From Oscillospiraceae bacterium (GTDB taxonomy: Bacteria; Bacillota; Clostridia; Oscillospirales; Ruminococcaceae), in contig JALELV010000098.1 of assembly GCA_022768545.1 (NCBI GenBank), positions 1 through 64,000 of the forward strand: a DNA stretch of 64,000 bases, in the 5' to 3' direction. The notes under the pieces were generated by a model that made no database searches, was not told the DNA's origin, and worked only from the letters and a program-made list of their open reading frames with translations. Shown here in pieces: positions 1 to 7,181 of the stretch. Made by a program: the position numbers and the translations under genes. Numbering within the stretch: position 1 is the first letter of the stretch; each line of letters opens with the position of its first letter.

Positions 1-56
1 CCATCAGGGTTTTCCCCCTCATTTGAGCGCAGCGGATAACCCGCCCGCAGGCGGCG

Positions 57-98
57 CCAATAAAAATAACCAGCCTTACGACTGGTTATTTTTATTGG
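57..98 (-). terminator. Terminator hairpin of the tRNA operon
   Basis: A perfect 17-bp inverted repeat (57-73 and 82-98) with an 8-nt loop. It lies at the downstream, minus-strand end of tRNA-Pro. Its arms are AT-rich, and its outermost bases are the encoded CCA end of the tRNA. Read on the minus strand it ends the two-tRNA transcript. Confidence 0.75.
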
Positions 99-172
99 TC
101 GGAGTAGGGAGACTTGAACTCCCGGCCTCTTGGTCCCGAACCAAGCGCGCTACCAAACTGCGCTATACCCCG
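96..172 (-). tRNA. tRNA-Pro (anticodon CGG)
   Basis: Read on the minus strand this folds as a complete 77-nt tRNA. The acceptor stem CGGGGTA pairs with TACTCCG, the discriminator is A, and CCA is encoded. The anticodon arm is CTTGG/CCAAG with loop TTCGGGA, giving anticodon CGG (proline). The T arm carries the usual GTTCAA-type loop. It is second in a two-tRNA transcript, after tRNA-Gln, and the two are separated by a hairpin. Confidence 0.95.
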
Positions 173-176
173 AAGA

Positions 177-208
177 TGAAAATATCCAGCAACCGCTGGA
201 TATTTTCA
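177..208 (-). terminator. Hairpin between tRNA-Gln and tRNA-Pro
   Basis: Perfect 14-bp inverted repeat (177-190 and 195-208) with a 4-nt loop, in the spacer between the two tRNA genes. The minus-strand 3' side ends in an AT-rich arm. It could be a partial terminator or a processing signal, since no separate promoter is visible for the downstream tRNA-Pro. Confidence 0.6.
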
Positions 209-212
209 CATA

Positions 213-286
213 TGGTTGCCCGAAAAGGATTCGAACCCTTACAAACAGAGTCAGAGTCTGTCGTGCTACCTTTACACAATCGGGCA
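213..286 (-). tRNA. tRNA-Gln (anticodon CTG)
   Basis: On the minus strand a 74-nt tRNA is seen. The acceptor TGCCCGA pairs with TCGGGCA, followed by A and an encoded CCA. The anticodon stem ACAGA/TCTGT encloses loop CTCTGAC, giving anticodon CTG (glutamine, codon CAG). It is the first gene behind the promoter at 301-328. Confidence 0.95.
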
Positions 287-300
287 TCAAGACTTTAATT

Positions 301-328
301 ATTATAACGCTTTTTTCCAAAAAGTCAA
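301..328 (-). promoter_or_regulatory. Promoter of the tRNA-Gln/tRNA-Pro operon
   Basis: On the minus strand TTGACT (323-328) and a perfect TATAAT (301-306) are separated by 16 bp. The predicted start falls a few bases before tRNA-Gln at 286, as expected for a stable-RNA promoter. Confidence 0.8.
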
Positions 329-470
329 TACCCGGTCCCGCATTTTTTCAAATTTTATATTTCCGCGATATCCGGGTATTCTAATTTTGAAAAAGCTTTC
401 CGGCTTTCGTTTGAAAGCCTCTCCGTTTCCCTTTAAAACATGAAAAATATGTAAACATTAGCCAAGCTCT

Positions 471-499
471 CTTTTATTTCTACTGAATAGGTGTATAAT
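471..499 (+). promoter_or_regulatory. Possible trxA promoter
   Basis: A perfect TATAAT (494-499) lies 75 bp upstream of the trxA start. No good -35 hexamer is present at the right distance; only a T-rich stretch is found at 471-476. The call rests on the -10 box alone. Confidence 0.4.
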
Positions 500-574
500 T
501 GAGATAGATCTGATCCGCAGCGCGGCGGAATTCCCGCCGCTGCCCTTTGAACTTACAGACTGGAGGTATTTTTT

Positions 575-895
575 ATGGCCGCAGTTCATTTTAACAGTGA
601 AAGCTTTACGTCCCAGGTCCTCAACGGAAAAGGCCCCGCCATGGTGGATTTTTGGGCCTCCTGGTGCGGCCCCTGCCGCATGCTTGGCCCCGTGGTGGAA
701 GAGCTCAGTGATGCGCTCGCCGGCAAAGTCCTGGTGGGCAAGCTCAATGTGGACGAAGAGGGCGATATCGCCCAGAAGTTCGGTGTCATGAGCATCCCCA
801 CCGTCATCTTTTTTAAAGACGGAGCAGAAAAAGAGCGCATCGTCGGCTATGTCCCCAAAGAGAAGCTGCTGGACGCCGCAAACCGCCTGCTTTAA
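575..895 (+). CDS. trxA: Thioredoxin
   Basis: A 106-residue protein with the classic thioredoxin fold size and the active-site motif W30-C-G-P-C34. The conserved cis-proline region (residues about 70-75, SIPTVIFF) follows. It is a cytoplasmic protein-disulfide reductase that takes electrons from a thioredoxin reductase, which is not in this window. The ATG has a clear TGGAGG ribosome site 8-9 bases upstream. It stands alone, closed by a strong hairpin, convergent with the hydrogenase gene that follows. It is an ordinary member of the family. Confidence 0.95.
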   Translation: MAAVHFNSESFTSQVLNGKGPAMVDFWASWCGPCRMLGPVVEELSDALAGKVLVGKLNVDEEGDIAQKFGVMSIPTVIFFKDGAEKERIVGYVPKEKLLDAANRLL

Positions 896-920
896 GCGCG
901 CCCCAAAACCGCCATGCAAA

Positions 921-952
921 AACGGCCGCAGAATCTTCTGCGGCCGTTTTTT
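921..952. terminator. Bidirectional terminator between trxA and the hydrogenase gene
   Basis: 12-bp perfect GC-rich stem (921-932 and 937-948) with a 4-nt loop, followed by T6 on the plus strand. The A-run on the other flank lets it serve the convergent gene at 964 as well. Confidence 0.85.
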
Positions 953-963
953 CTATATCCCGT

Positions 964-2457
964 TTATTCTGCGGTATGGTAGGAGCTTTCGGTAGGAGAC
1001 TTTTCCTTCGCCGCCTCCTGGAACTGCCTGACCGCTGACGCAGCCTTGCTGATCGGCAGGATCGTCCCCGCACCGGCAACACATCCGCCCGGGCAGGCCA
1101 TCCCCTCCATCAAATAACCGTTTCGCTTGCCCGCCTTGGCAAGGGCCAGCATCTTTTTGCAGTTTTTAAGGCCCTCCGCCCGGTCCACTTTTACTTCAAG
1201 TTCGGGGTAAAGCTCCCGAATACAGTTGGAGATCGCTTCCGCCACGCCTCCCGCCACGGCATAGCCGCGTCCGGCGCTGGTGGCGCCCTCCATGGGGGCC
1301 GGGGGCTCCTCGCCAAACTCAATGCCCCGGGCCACAAACATGCCCATGAGTTCCTCAAAGGTCACCACAAAATCCACGTCGCTGCGGACACTGCGGCGGG
1401 CTGCCTCCAGCTTTTTGGCTGCACAGGGCCCAATAAATACCACGCGGGCGTCCGGGTGTTCCTTTTTGATGATGCGGGCCGTAGCCACCATGGGGGTGAG
1501 CGCCGAAGAAACATAGGGCGCTACAGCAGGAAAATCCCGTTTGGCCATGACCGACCAGGATGGGCAGCAGGATGTGGCAAAATAGGGCTCCTCTCCCGTC
1601 GCCACCTTGTGCGCATAGTGGTGCGCCTCCTCAATGGCGCCCAGGTCCGCTCCAATCGCCACTTCATAGACGTCGGAAAAGCCAAGATCCAGCAAGGCCT
1701 TTTTCACCCGCTCCGGGGTGGCCATGGGACCGAACTGCCCCACAAAGGCCGGGGCAATCTCGGCAATGACCTTTCCGGGAGCCTTCAGCGCCTGCACCAG
1801 CTGGAAGATCTGCGATTTATCCGCAATAGCCGCAAAGGGGCAGCTCACCAGGCACTGCCCGCAGGAAACGCACTTATCGTGATTGATGGTGGCACGGCCC
1901 AGGTAGTCGCTCTCGATGGCATCCACCCCGCAGGCCGCCGCACAGGGCCGCTCGGTCTTGATAATGGCGGAGTAAGGGCAGATTTCCTTGCATCGCCCAC
2001 ATTTGATGCATTTGGATTTATCGATATGGGACTTGCCGTCCACCAGCGAGATGGCTTTGACAGGGCACACGCTGACGCAGGGATGGGCCAGGCAGCCCTG
2101 GCACTGGTCCGTCACGGAATATGCCTTCACCTCACAGGCGTTGCAGGCAAAGGGGATGACATTGACCAGAGCACCCTCGTAAAACTTCTCGTTGAGGTGG
2201 GCAAGGTCCAGGTCTCCGGTGATGGTACCCTGTTCCCCAGCGCCGCGCACCGGAAGCCCAAGCCCCAGGCGCACCCGTTCGCCGATGATGGCCCGCTCCT
2301 TAAAAACACTGTCCCGGTAGGCGGGCACCTCGCCGGGAATAATCCGGTAGGGGATCTCCTCCAGGCTGGATACCGGCTCTCCTTCAAAAGCCACTCGGGC
2401 AATTTCTGCAAAAACCTGGCGGCGAATCTGGGTAACAGGGGTATAAATACCTCTCAT
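964..2457 (-). CDS. [FeFe] hydrogenase, group B-like, with ferredoxin domains
   Basis: A 497-residue iron-only hydrogenase that should interconvert H+ and H2 in the cytoplasm. Cys-rich clusters at about residues 105-131 and two 4Fe-4S ferredoxin-type sites (about 150-160 and 196-206) precede the H-cluster domain. The three H-cluster signatures are all present: TSCCPSW (295-301), GPCAAKK (343-349) and EGMACPGGC (451-459). The second Cys of TSCC is the proton-transfer residue of catalytic enzymes, so an active enzyme is expected. GPC in place of the MPC of classical HydA fits the group B lineage, whose physiology is poorly known. The ATG directly abuts the stop of the upstream 88-residue Fe-S protein, so the two are cotranscribed. 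Confidence 0.88.
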   Translation of the reverse strand: MRGIYTPVTQIRRQVFAEIARVAFEGEPVSSLEEIPYRIIPGEVPAYRDSVFKERAIIGERVRLGLGLPVRGAGEQGTITGDLDLAHLNEKFYEGALVNVIPFACNACEVKAYSVTDQCQGCLAHPCVSVCPVKAISLVDGKSHIDKSKCIKCGRCKEICPYSAIIKTERPCAAACGVDAIESDYLGRATINHDKCVSCGQCLVSCPFAAIADKSQIFQLVQALKAPGKVIAEIAPAFVGQFGPMATPERVKKALLDLGFSDVYEVAIGADLGAIEEAHHYAHKVATGEEPYFATSCCPSWSVMAKRDFPAVAPYVSSALTPMVATARIIKKEHPDARVVFIGPCAAKKLEAARRSVRSDVDFVVTFEELMGMFVARGIEFGEEPPAPMEGATSAGRGYAVAGGVAEAISNCIRELYPELEVKVDRAEGLKNCKKMLALAKAGKRNGYLMEGMACPGGCVAGAGTILPISKAASAVRQFQEAAKEKSPTESSYHTAE

Positions 2458-2724
2458 TTATCGTTTCACATCCTTTGAAGTAAGAGAAATCACTTTGGCC
2501 ATTACGGTTTCGGAGCTCGCGCGTTCCATCCGCTCCCCATTGATACAGACCAGAGGGTATACGTCCTCGCCTTTACAGAGGTTTTTGGTCTCAATCTCGA
2601 TCTGGGAGCCCAGGCGAAGCTGTGTTTTCAGTTTTTTGAGCCCTTCCACCGATTCGATGATATCCATAGCGCCGTGCATAACACACTTTGTACATACGCA
2701 GATCTCCACTGTCAGCCTTTTCAA
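2458..2724 (-). CDS. Small thioredoxin-fold Fe-S protein (NuoE/HymA-like)
   Basis: An 88-residue protein with Cys at 9, 11, 14, 50 and 60, spaced roughly like the [2Fe-2S] thioredoxin-like domain of NuoE/HymA, though the pattern is not the textbook C-x4-C...C-x3-C. It probably passes electrons to or from the hydrogenase encoded immediately downstream (stop and start codons abut). The start is TTG, chosen because AAAGGAGG lies 10 bases upstream. Its partner across the divergent promoter (3027) is the same size and fold. The exact cluster type is uncertain. Confidence 0.65.
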   Translation of the reverse strand: MKRLTVEICVCTKCVMHGAMDIIESVEGLKKLKTQLRLGSQIEIETKNLCKGEDVYPLVCINGERMERASSETVMAKVISLTSKDVKR

Positions 2725-2830
2725 GGGTCTTCTGCCTCCTTTTTTGTTGTGTTTCCCGGTAATACCGCCCCTGTTTTCCGTGCGCCGGGGCGCCGCGTGC
2801 CATTTGATATAAATTTGTCAAATCTTTTTT

Positions 2831-2859
2831 ATTATACCTTTCCCCCAAATGATAGTCAA
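2831..2859 (-). promoter_or_regulatory. Promoter of the leftward hydrogenase operon
   Basis: On the minus strand TTGACT (2854-2859), a 17-bp spacer and TATAAT (2831-2836). This is a near-consensus housekeeping promoter about 105 bp upstream of the small Fe-S gene. Confidence 0.8.
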
Positions 2860-2944
2860 GCCGCGCCCCCTTTTTTCCGCGGCAAAATCCGTTATACTGT
2901 ATCTGCGGGTGTTTTCCTTTGTTTTAAAAAAATTTTCTTTTCCC

Positions 2945-2973
2945 TTGTATCCCGCGGCGAAAAAAGGTAAAAT
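2945..2973 (+). promoter_or_regulatory. Promoter of the rightward hydrogenase/phosphatase operon
   Basis: TTGTAT (2945-2950), a 17-bp spacer and TAAAAT (2968-2973), upstream of the gene at 3027. Together with the minus-strand promoter at 2831-2859 it makes a divergent control region of about 300 bp that holds no other gene. Confidence 0.6.
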
Positions 2974-3026
2974 GTAATTGATATTTTTTTAACAGAAATG
3001 CTGCTTCTGCAGCCGGAGGTGCTTTT

Positions 3027-3293
3027 ATGGTTGAAGTCAGTGTCTGTGTGGGGAGCTCCTGCCACATGAAAGGGTCCTATCAGGTCATTAAAACTTTTAC
3101 GGAGCTGATCAAGGCAAACGGCCTGGAGGATACTGTCCATCTCAAGGCTTCCTTCTGTATGGGCCGCTGCCTCAGCGGAATCGCCGTCACGGTAAATGAC
3201 CAGCCCGTGGAAAACGTTGGTTTTGTCAACGCCGAGCAGGTGTTTTATGAAAAAATCTTTCCTCTGGCCCAGGGCGAAACCGCCGGGGCATAA
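3027..3293 (+). CDS. [2Fe-2S] thioredoxin-like ferredoxin (NuoE/HymA-like)
   Basis: An 88-residue protein with the canonical four cysteines C7-x4-C12 and C44-x3-C48 of the thioredoxin-like [2Fe-2S] domain found in NuoE and hydrogenase subunit HymA. It is the first gene of the operon with the sensory-type hydrogenase (3332) and the SpoIIE-type phosphatase (5054), so it likely carries electrons to or from that hydrogenase-like protein. A GGAGG site precedes the ATG. Only the isolated domain is present, without the N-terminal helices of NuoE. Confidence 0.78.
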   Translation: MVEVSVCVGSSCHMKGSYQVIKTFTELIKANGLEDTVHLKASFCMGRCLSGIAVTVNDQPVENVGFVNAEQVFYEKIFPLAQGETAGA

Positions 3294-3331
3294 GCCGTCA
3301 AACAGAATCCTGTCAAAAAGGAGTCACCGCC

Positions 3332-5038
3332 ATGAGTGTAATTGAACTGAATACCACCAACTGTCAAAACTGCTACCGCTGCATCCGGGAGTGCCCTCTC
3401 AAGGCAATTGCCTTCCGGGACGGGCGCGCCCGCATCATCGAAAAGCAGTGCATCCTCTGCGGCATCTGTGTGCAGACCTGCCCGCAGAACGCAAAATACA
3501 TCCGCAGCGACGTGCCCTATGTCAAGGAGCTGCTGGCCGGTCCCAAGCCGGTTTACGTCTCCATCGCCCCCTCCTGGAAGGGCTGGTACAGCACCTCCGA
3601 TTTTAAAAAGATCAGCGCCGCTTTCAAAAAGCTGGGCTTTGCCGGTGTGGAGGAGACCGCCATCGGCGCGGCAGAGACCAGCCGGGAGTACGCCGATCTC
3701 ATGCGTACGGGCTCCATGAAAAACATCATCGCCACCGCCTGCTCCTCCGTAGTCATGCTGGTAGAGCGGTACTATCCAGAGCTCATTAAATGTCTGGCAC
3801 CCGTGTCCTCCCCCATGATGGCCCACGCCCGCCTGATGCGGGAAACTTACGGCGACATCAAGGTCGTCTTCGTAGGGCCCTGCCTTTCTAAAAAAGACGA
3901 GGCGGCGGACCCCCTTGCCGGAGGCCTTGTAAACTACGCCCTCACCTTCTCCTCCCTGGACAAATGGATGAGCGAAGCGGGCATTTCCCTGGACGAGATC
4001 CCCGAAGACGGACAGGCAGTAGGGCTTTCAGAGCCGGTGACCCGCCTTTATCCCAAGCCCTCCGGCATCCTGAACACCATCCCGGAGGAAAGCTTTACCG
4101 GGTACAAGCCCATGGCGGTGGACGGCATCTTCCGCTGTATCGAGCTGTTTGACGCCATGCGGGACGGGGAGATCTCCGGCGTATTCGTGGAGGCAAATGT
4201 CTGTGCGGGCGGCTGCATGGGCGGCCCGGTGCTGCGCATGGGACATCACCGGCCCATTGTGGAGATCGAAAAAATAGACGGGAAGCCCATGTCCCAGGAT
4301 GCCGCTCCCGCCGCCACCTGCAACCTGCAGTTCCCTCATCCCAGGGTCTTTACCAACCGCAGCATCCCCAACCCCCAGCCCAGCGAAGAAGAGATCAAAA
4401 AGATCCTTGCCCGTATCGGCAAATACACCCCAGAGCAGGAGCTCAACTGCGGCAGCTGCGGCTACCGCAGCTGCCGAGAAAAGGCCGTGGCGGTGTATCA
4501 GGGCAAGGCCGATATGAATATGTGCCTGCCCTTCTTCCGGGAGAGGGCGGAGAACATCTCAAACACCGTGACCGAGCACTCCCCCAATGCCATCATTGCG
4601 CTGGACCCCTCTCTGAACGTCATCGACTTAAACCCCGCCGCAGAGGCCATGTTCGAGGTGACCCGCAAGGATGCCCTGGGCGTGCCGCTTGCCCAGTTCT
4701 ACGGGGAAAGCGCCTTCCAGGAGGCCAAAGATCAGAACACGCCCATCATCAAAAAAATGGTACTCTCCGAAAAATTTCCCTCGGTGGAATCCACCTTCAT
4801 CTACATAGGAGAACACGGGATGTATCTGGCCTTTGTCAAGGATATTTCCGGTGAGGAACAGCGCAAGGAGCAGCTGGAAAGCATGCGGGATCACACCATC
4901 GAGGTAGCCCAGAAGGTCATCGAAAAGCAGATGGTGGTGGCGCAGGAGATCGCCAGTCTGCTGGGTGAGACCACGGCGGAGACCAAGGTGGCCCTCACCA
5001 ATCTCAAAAAGTCCATGTCCGATCTTTCACAGGGTTAA
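3332..5038 (+). CDS. Sensory-type [FeFe] hydrogenase with PAS domain (HydS-like)
   Basis: 568 residues. Two 4Fe-4S ferredoxin sites (C11-C14-C17-C21 and C40-C43-C46-C50) are followed by the H-cluster domain (about 70-330). An FeS domain with spacing C-x2-C-x4-C-x16-C lies near 385-410, then a PAS domain (about 440-520) and a helical C-terminus. The first H-cluster motif reads TACSS (135-139) rather than TSCCP, so the catalytic proton-transfer cysteine is replaced. The second and third motifs, GPCLSKK and NVCAGGC, keep the cluster ligands. This pattern is typical of group C/D putative sensory hydrogenases. The inferred role is H2 or redox sensing passed to the phosphatase encoded 15 bp downstream. 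Catalytic turnover is expected to be low. AAAGGAG precedes the ATG. Confidence 0.85.
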   Translation: MSVIELNTTNCQNCYRCIRECPLKAIAFRDGRARIIEKQCILCGICVQTCPQNAKYIRSDVPYVKELLAGPKPVYVSIAPSWKGWYSTSDFKKISAAFKKLGFAGVEETAIGAAETSREYADLMRTGSMKNIIATACSSVVMLVERYYPELIKCLAPVSSPMMAHARLMRETYGDIKVVFVGPCLSKKDEAADPLAGGLVNYALTFSSLDKWMSEAGISLDEIPEDGQAVGLSEPVTRLYPKPSGILNTIPEESFTGYKPMAVDGIFRCIELFDAMRDGEISGVFVEANVCAGGCMGGPVLRMGHHRPIVEIEKIDGKPMSQDAAPAATCNLQFPHPRVFTNRSIPNPQPSEEEIKKILARIGKYTPEQELNCGSCGYRSCREKAVAVYQGKADMNMCLPFFRERAENISNTVTEHSPNAIIALDPSLNVIDLNPAAEAMFEVTRKDALGVPLAQFYGESAFQEAKDQNTPIIKKMVLSEKFPSVESTFIYIGEHGMYLAFVKDISGEEQRKEQLESMRDHTIEVAQKVIEKQMVVAQEIASLLGETTAETKVALTNLKKSMSDLSQG

Positions 5039-5053
5039 AGGGAGGGGTACTGC

Positions 5054-6226
5054 ATGGAACTGTTTGTAGACGCCGCCTATGAGAGCCTCAACCATTACGG
5101 AGAAGAGCTCTGCGGCGACAAAGTGGAGTTTGTACGCCAGGACGATTCCTTTCTGGCGGTGCTGGCGGACGGTCTTGGCAGCGGCGTAAAGGCCAATATC
5201 CTCTCCACCCTCACCAGCAAAATCATCGCCACTATGCTCAGCGAGGGCGCCACCCTCACTGAAGCGGTGGAGACCATCGCCAGCACCCTGCCGGTGTGCA
5301 GTGAGCGGGGGCTGGCCTACTCCACCTTTACCATCGTGCGGGTATCCCGCCAGGGGAAGGTGTATCTGGCGGAATTTGACAACCCCTCCGCCATTCTTTA
5401 CGTAGATAACCTTTTGGAGCCGATTCAGCGCACCGAACGGGAGATCGGCGGCAAAACGATCTATACCAGCGAGTTCTCCGTCAAGGCCGGAGATCTGCTC
5501 ATGTGCTTTTCCGACGGCGTCGTCCACGCCGGTGTGGGCCGCCTGCTGGACCTGGGCTGGCAGTACGACAACATCGTCAATTATGTCAGCGAGAATGTCA
5601 CCCCGCAGATGTCCGCCCGGGAGATCACCCGCCGGCTGCTTTCGGCGGTGAACACCCTGTACATGCAGAAGCCCGGAGACGATTCCACCGTCTGCTCCTT
5701 CCGCTTTAAGGCAAACCGCCCGGCCTCCATCATGGTGGGGCCGCCGGTCAACCCGGCTCTGGATGTCACCGCGGTCAACAAGCTTATGTACTCCAAAGGG
5801 CTCAAGGTAGTCTGCGGCGGCACCACCTCCCAGATCGTCAGCAAAGTCACCGGAAAGGAACTCACAGTACATTTGGACTACGACAACCCGGCAATCCCTC
5901 CCACCGCCACCCTGGCGGGGATCGACCTGGTCACCGAAGGGGTGCTCACCTTGGGCAAATGTCTGGAGATCGTCAAGACCATGACCGCCAGCGACGAAAA
6001 ACAGCTGGACCACTTCTCTTTAAACAAAAAGGACGGCGCCACCCGCCTTGCCAAGCTTCTTTTGGAGGAGTGCACCGAAGTCCACTTCCTGGTGGGACGC
6101 GCTCTGAACCCCGCTCATCAGAACCCCGGCATGCCTGTCTCCCTGGGGCTGAAGCTCAACCTGATCAAAGAGCTCTCCGCAGAGCTTGAAAAAACGGGGA
6201 AAAAAGTTACAGTGGAGTATTTTTAA
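5054..6226 (+). CDS. SpoIIE/RsbU-type PP2C-like serine phosphatase
   Basis: 390 residues. The first 230 or so match the SpoIIE/PP2C fold, with metal-binding Asp in ADGLGSG (D39) and in FSDGV (about residue 155). The remaining 160 residues form an extra C-terminal region that I do not recognise. Such phosphatases act on phosphoserine in STAS-type anti-sigma antagonists, but no partner kinase or antagonist lies next to it. SpoIIAA/AB are at 25 kb and have their own usual phosphatase. It is the last gene of the sensory hydrogenase operon, 15 bp behind it, with a strong GGGAGGGG ribosome site. The natural inference is that it is the output module for the hydrogenase-like sensor. Confidence 0.85.
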   Translation: MELFVDAAYESLNHYGEELCGDKVEFVRQDDSFLAVLADGLGSGVKANILSTLTSKIIATMLSEGATLTEAVETIASTLPVCSERGLAYSTFTIVRVSRQGKVYLAEFDNPSAILYVDNLLEPIQRTEREIGGKTIYTSEFSVKAGDLLMCFSDGVVHAGVGRLLDLGWQYDNIVNYVSENVTPQMSAREITRRLLSAVNTLYMQKPGDDSTVCSFRFKANRPASIMVGPPVNPALDVTAVNKLMYSKGLKVVCGGTTSQIVSKVTGKELTVHLDYDNPAIPPTATLAGIDLVTEGVLTLGKCLEIVKTMTASDEKQLDHFSLNKKDGATRLAKLLLEECTEVHFLVGRALNPAHQNPGMPVSLGLKLNLIKELSAELEKTGKKVTVEYF

Positions 6227-6266
6227 AAAATGCCCCCAAAGCCTCATAGGGCTTTGGGGGCATTTT
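6227..6266. terminator. Terminator after the hydrogenase/phosphatase operon
   Basis: 16-bp perfect stem (6227-6242 and 6251-6266) with A/T-rich ends on both sides, between the convergent genes ending at 6226 and 6278. It can work in both directions. Confidence 0.85.
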
Positions 6267-6277
6267 GGAGCCGAGTT

Positions 6278-6610
6278 TTATTTTTCAGAGGGCGCGCAGT
6301 TCTGCGCAAAAAGCTTTACGATGGCCTCCACGTCCTGAACCTGCCTCGGCGTCAAGGTGGACAGGCATTTTCGAAGGGGGTCGTCATCCTCCCCCGGTAT
6401 ATTGACCATCAAAATATAGTTGGGGCTCACCTCTAATATTTCGCAGAGTGACAGCAGCGTCTGTACGGAGAGCCCTGCTTTGCCGCATTCGATCTGGCTT
6501 AAAAACTTTACGCCGATGTTGGCACGGGCAGAAACATATTCCTGCGTATATCGTTTGGCCCGGCGGGCTTCCTGAATGCGCCGGCCGATCAGTCGAATAT
6601 CGTATTCCAC
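6278..6610 (-). CDS. XRE-family HTH regulator
   Basis: 110 residues. An N-terminal Cro/C1-type helix-turn-helix (about residues 8-63, with YTQEYVSARA and FLSQIECGK as the two core helices) is followed by a short acidic and helical tail. It is a DNA-binding regulator of unknown target. The start is GTG with GGGAGGG five bases upstream. It sits divergently from the small gene at 6757, so autoregulation of that intergenic region is possible. Family membership is clear; the role is not. Confidence 0.85.
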   Translation of the reverse strand: MEYDIRLIGRRIQEARRAKRYTQEYVSARANIGVKFLSQIECGKAGLSVQTLLSLCEILEVSPNYILMVNIPGEDDDPLRKCLSTLTPRQVQDVEAIVKLFAQNCAPSEK

Positions 6611-6690
6611 AAAATCCCTCCCCTATATAGAGAGTATCTGTTTAAAGCCGCAAGACAACCTTTTTAAAACTGGAAAGTCGTGTTTTTATA

Positions 6691-6718
6691 TTGATTTTGC
6701 CGTCGGATTCTCTATAAT
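6691..6718 (+). promoter_or_regulatory. Promoter of the small gene at 6757
   Basis: TTGATT (6691-6696), a 16-bp spacer and TATAAT (6713-6718), about 40 bp before the start codon. Confidence 0.7.
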
Positions 6719-6756
6719 AAAGTTGAATTTTGTCAGTACGGAGGAGAGACAGCGCT

Positions 6757-6990
6757 ATGGACCTCTATCAGTACTTTGCCGAAAAGCTCCACTGTGAAGA
6801 GTCGGATCTGCGCATAAGCTCTTCCCTTGTCTGGAGCGCGTCCCTGATCGAACAGATCCCGGAGGATCGGTTTTCTTTAGCAGACTGGAGGGAGTTTCTC
6901 GCTTATCTGCACTGCAGTTCTCCTGTATCCAGTACCGCCGAGGCAAAAAAAGCTCTTCTCCTGCTCAAATGCCCCTGTTCTGTCCGCTGA
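6757..6990 (+). CDS. Small hypothetical protein
   Basis: A 77-residue protein that I do not recognise. It is soluble by composition, with several aromatic residues near the N-terminus (DLYQYF) and four Cys. The downstream ATG at 6757 was chosen because CGGAGGAG lies about 10 bases ahead and a good promoter (6691-6718) sits just upstream. A perfect terminator follows at 7022. Promoter, ribosome site and terminator together make a real one-gene unit likely. It is divergent from the XRE regulator at 6278, which may control it. Confidence 0.6.
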   Translation: MDLYQYFAEKLHCEESDLRISSSLVWSASLIEQIPEDRFSLADWREFLAYLHCSSPVSSTAEAKKALLLLKCPCSVR

Positions 6991-7021
6991 GGCGGCTGCC
7001 CCCTGCGTTTTCCTTCCCATT

Positions 7022-7057
7022 AAAATGTGCCGGCGGCTTTTGCCGCCGGCACATTTT
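7022..7057. terminator. Terminator after the 77-residue gene
   Basis: 16-bp perfect stem (7022-7037 and 7042-7057) with a TTTT loop. The GC core is flanked by A4 and T4. Confidence 0.85.
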
Positions 7058-7120
7058 GCGTCCTGGCGCTTTCTGATCCCGTGTGTCCGGTTTGTGGCAT
7101 CAAAAGTCCGGTTTCTTACT

Positions 7121-7148
7121 TTGCGCTGTTGGGGCGCCGTTTTATAAT
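7121..7148 (+). promoter_or_regulatory. Promoter of the esterase gene
   Basis: TTGCGC (7121-7126), a 16-bp spacer and TATAAT (7143-7148), ending 33 bp before the ATG at 7182. Confidence 0.6.
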
Positions 7149-7181
7149 AAGCTCAGGATCACAGGAAAGGAGCGCCCTTCT

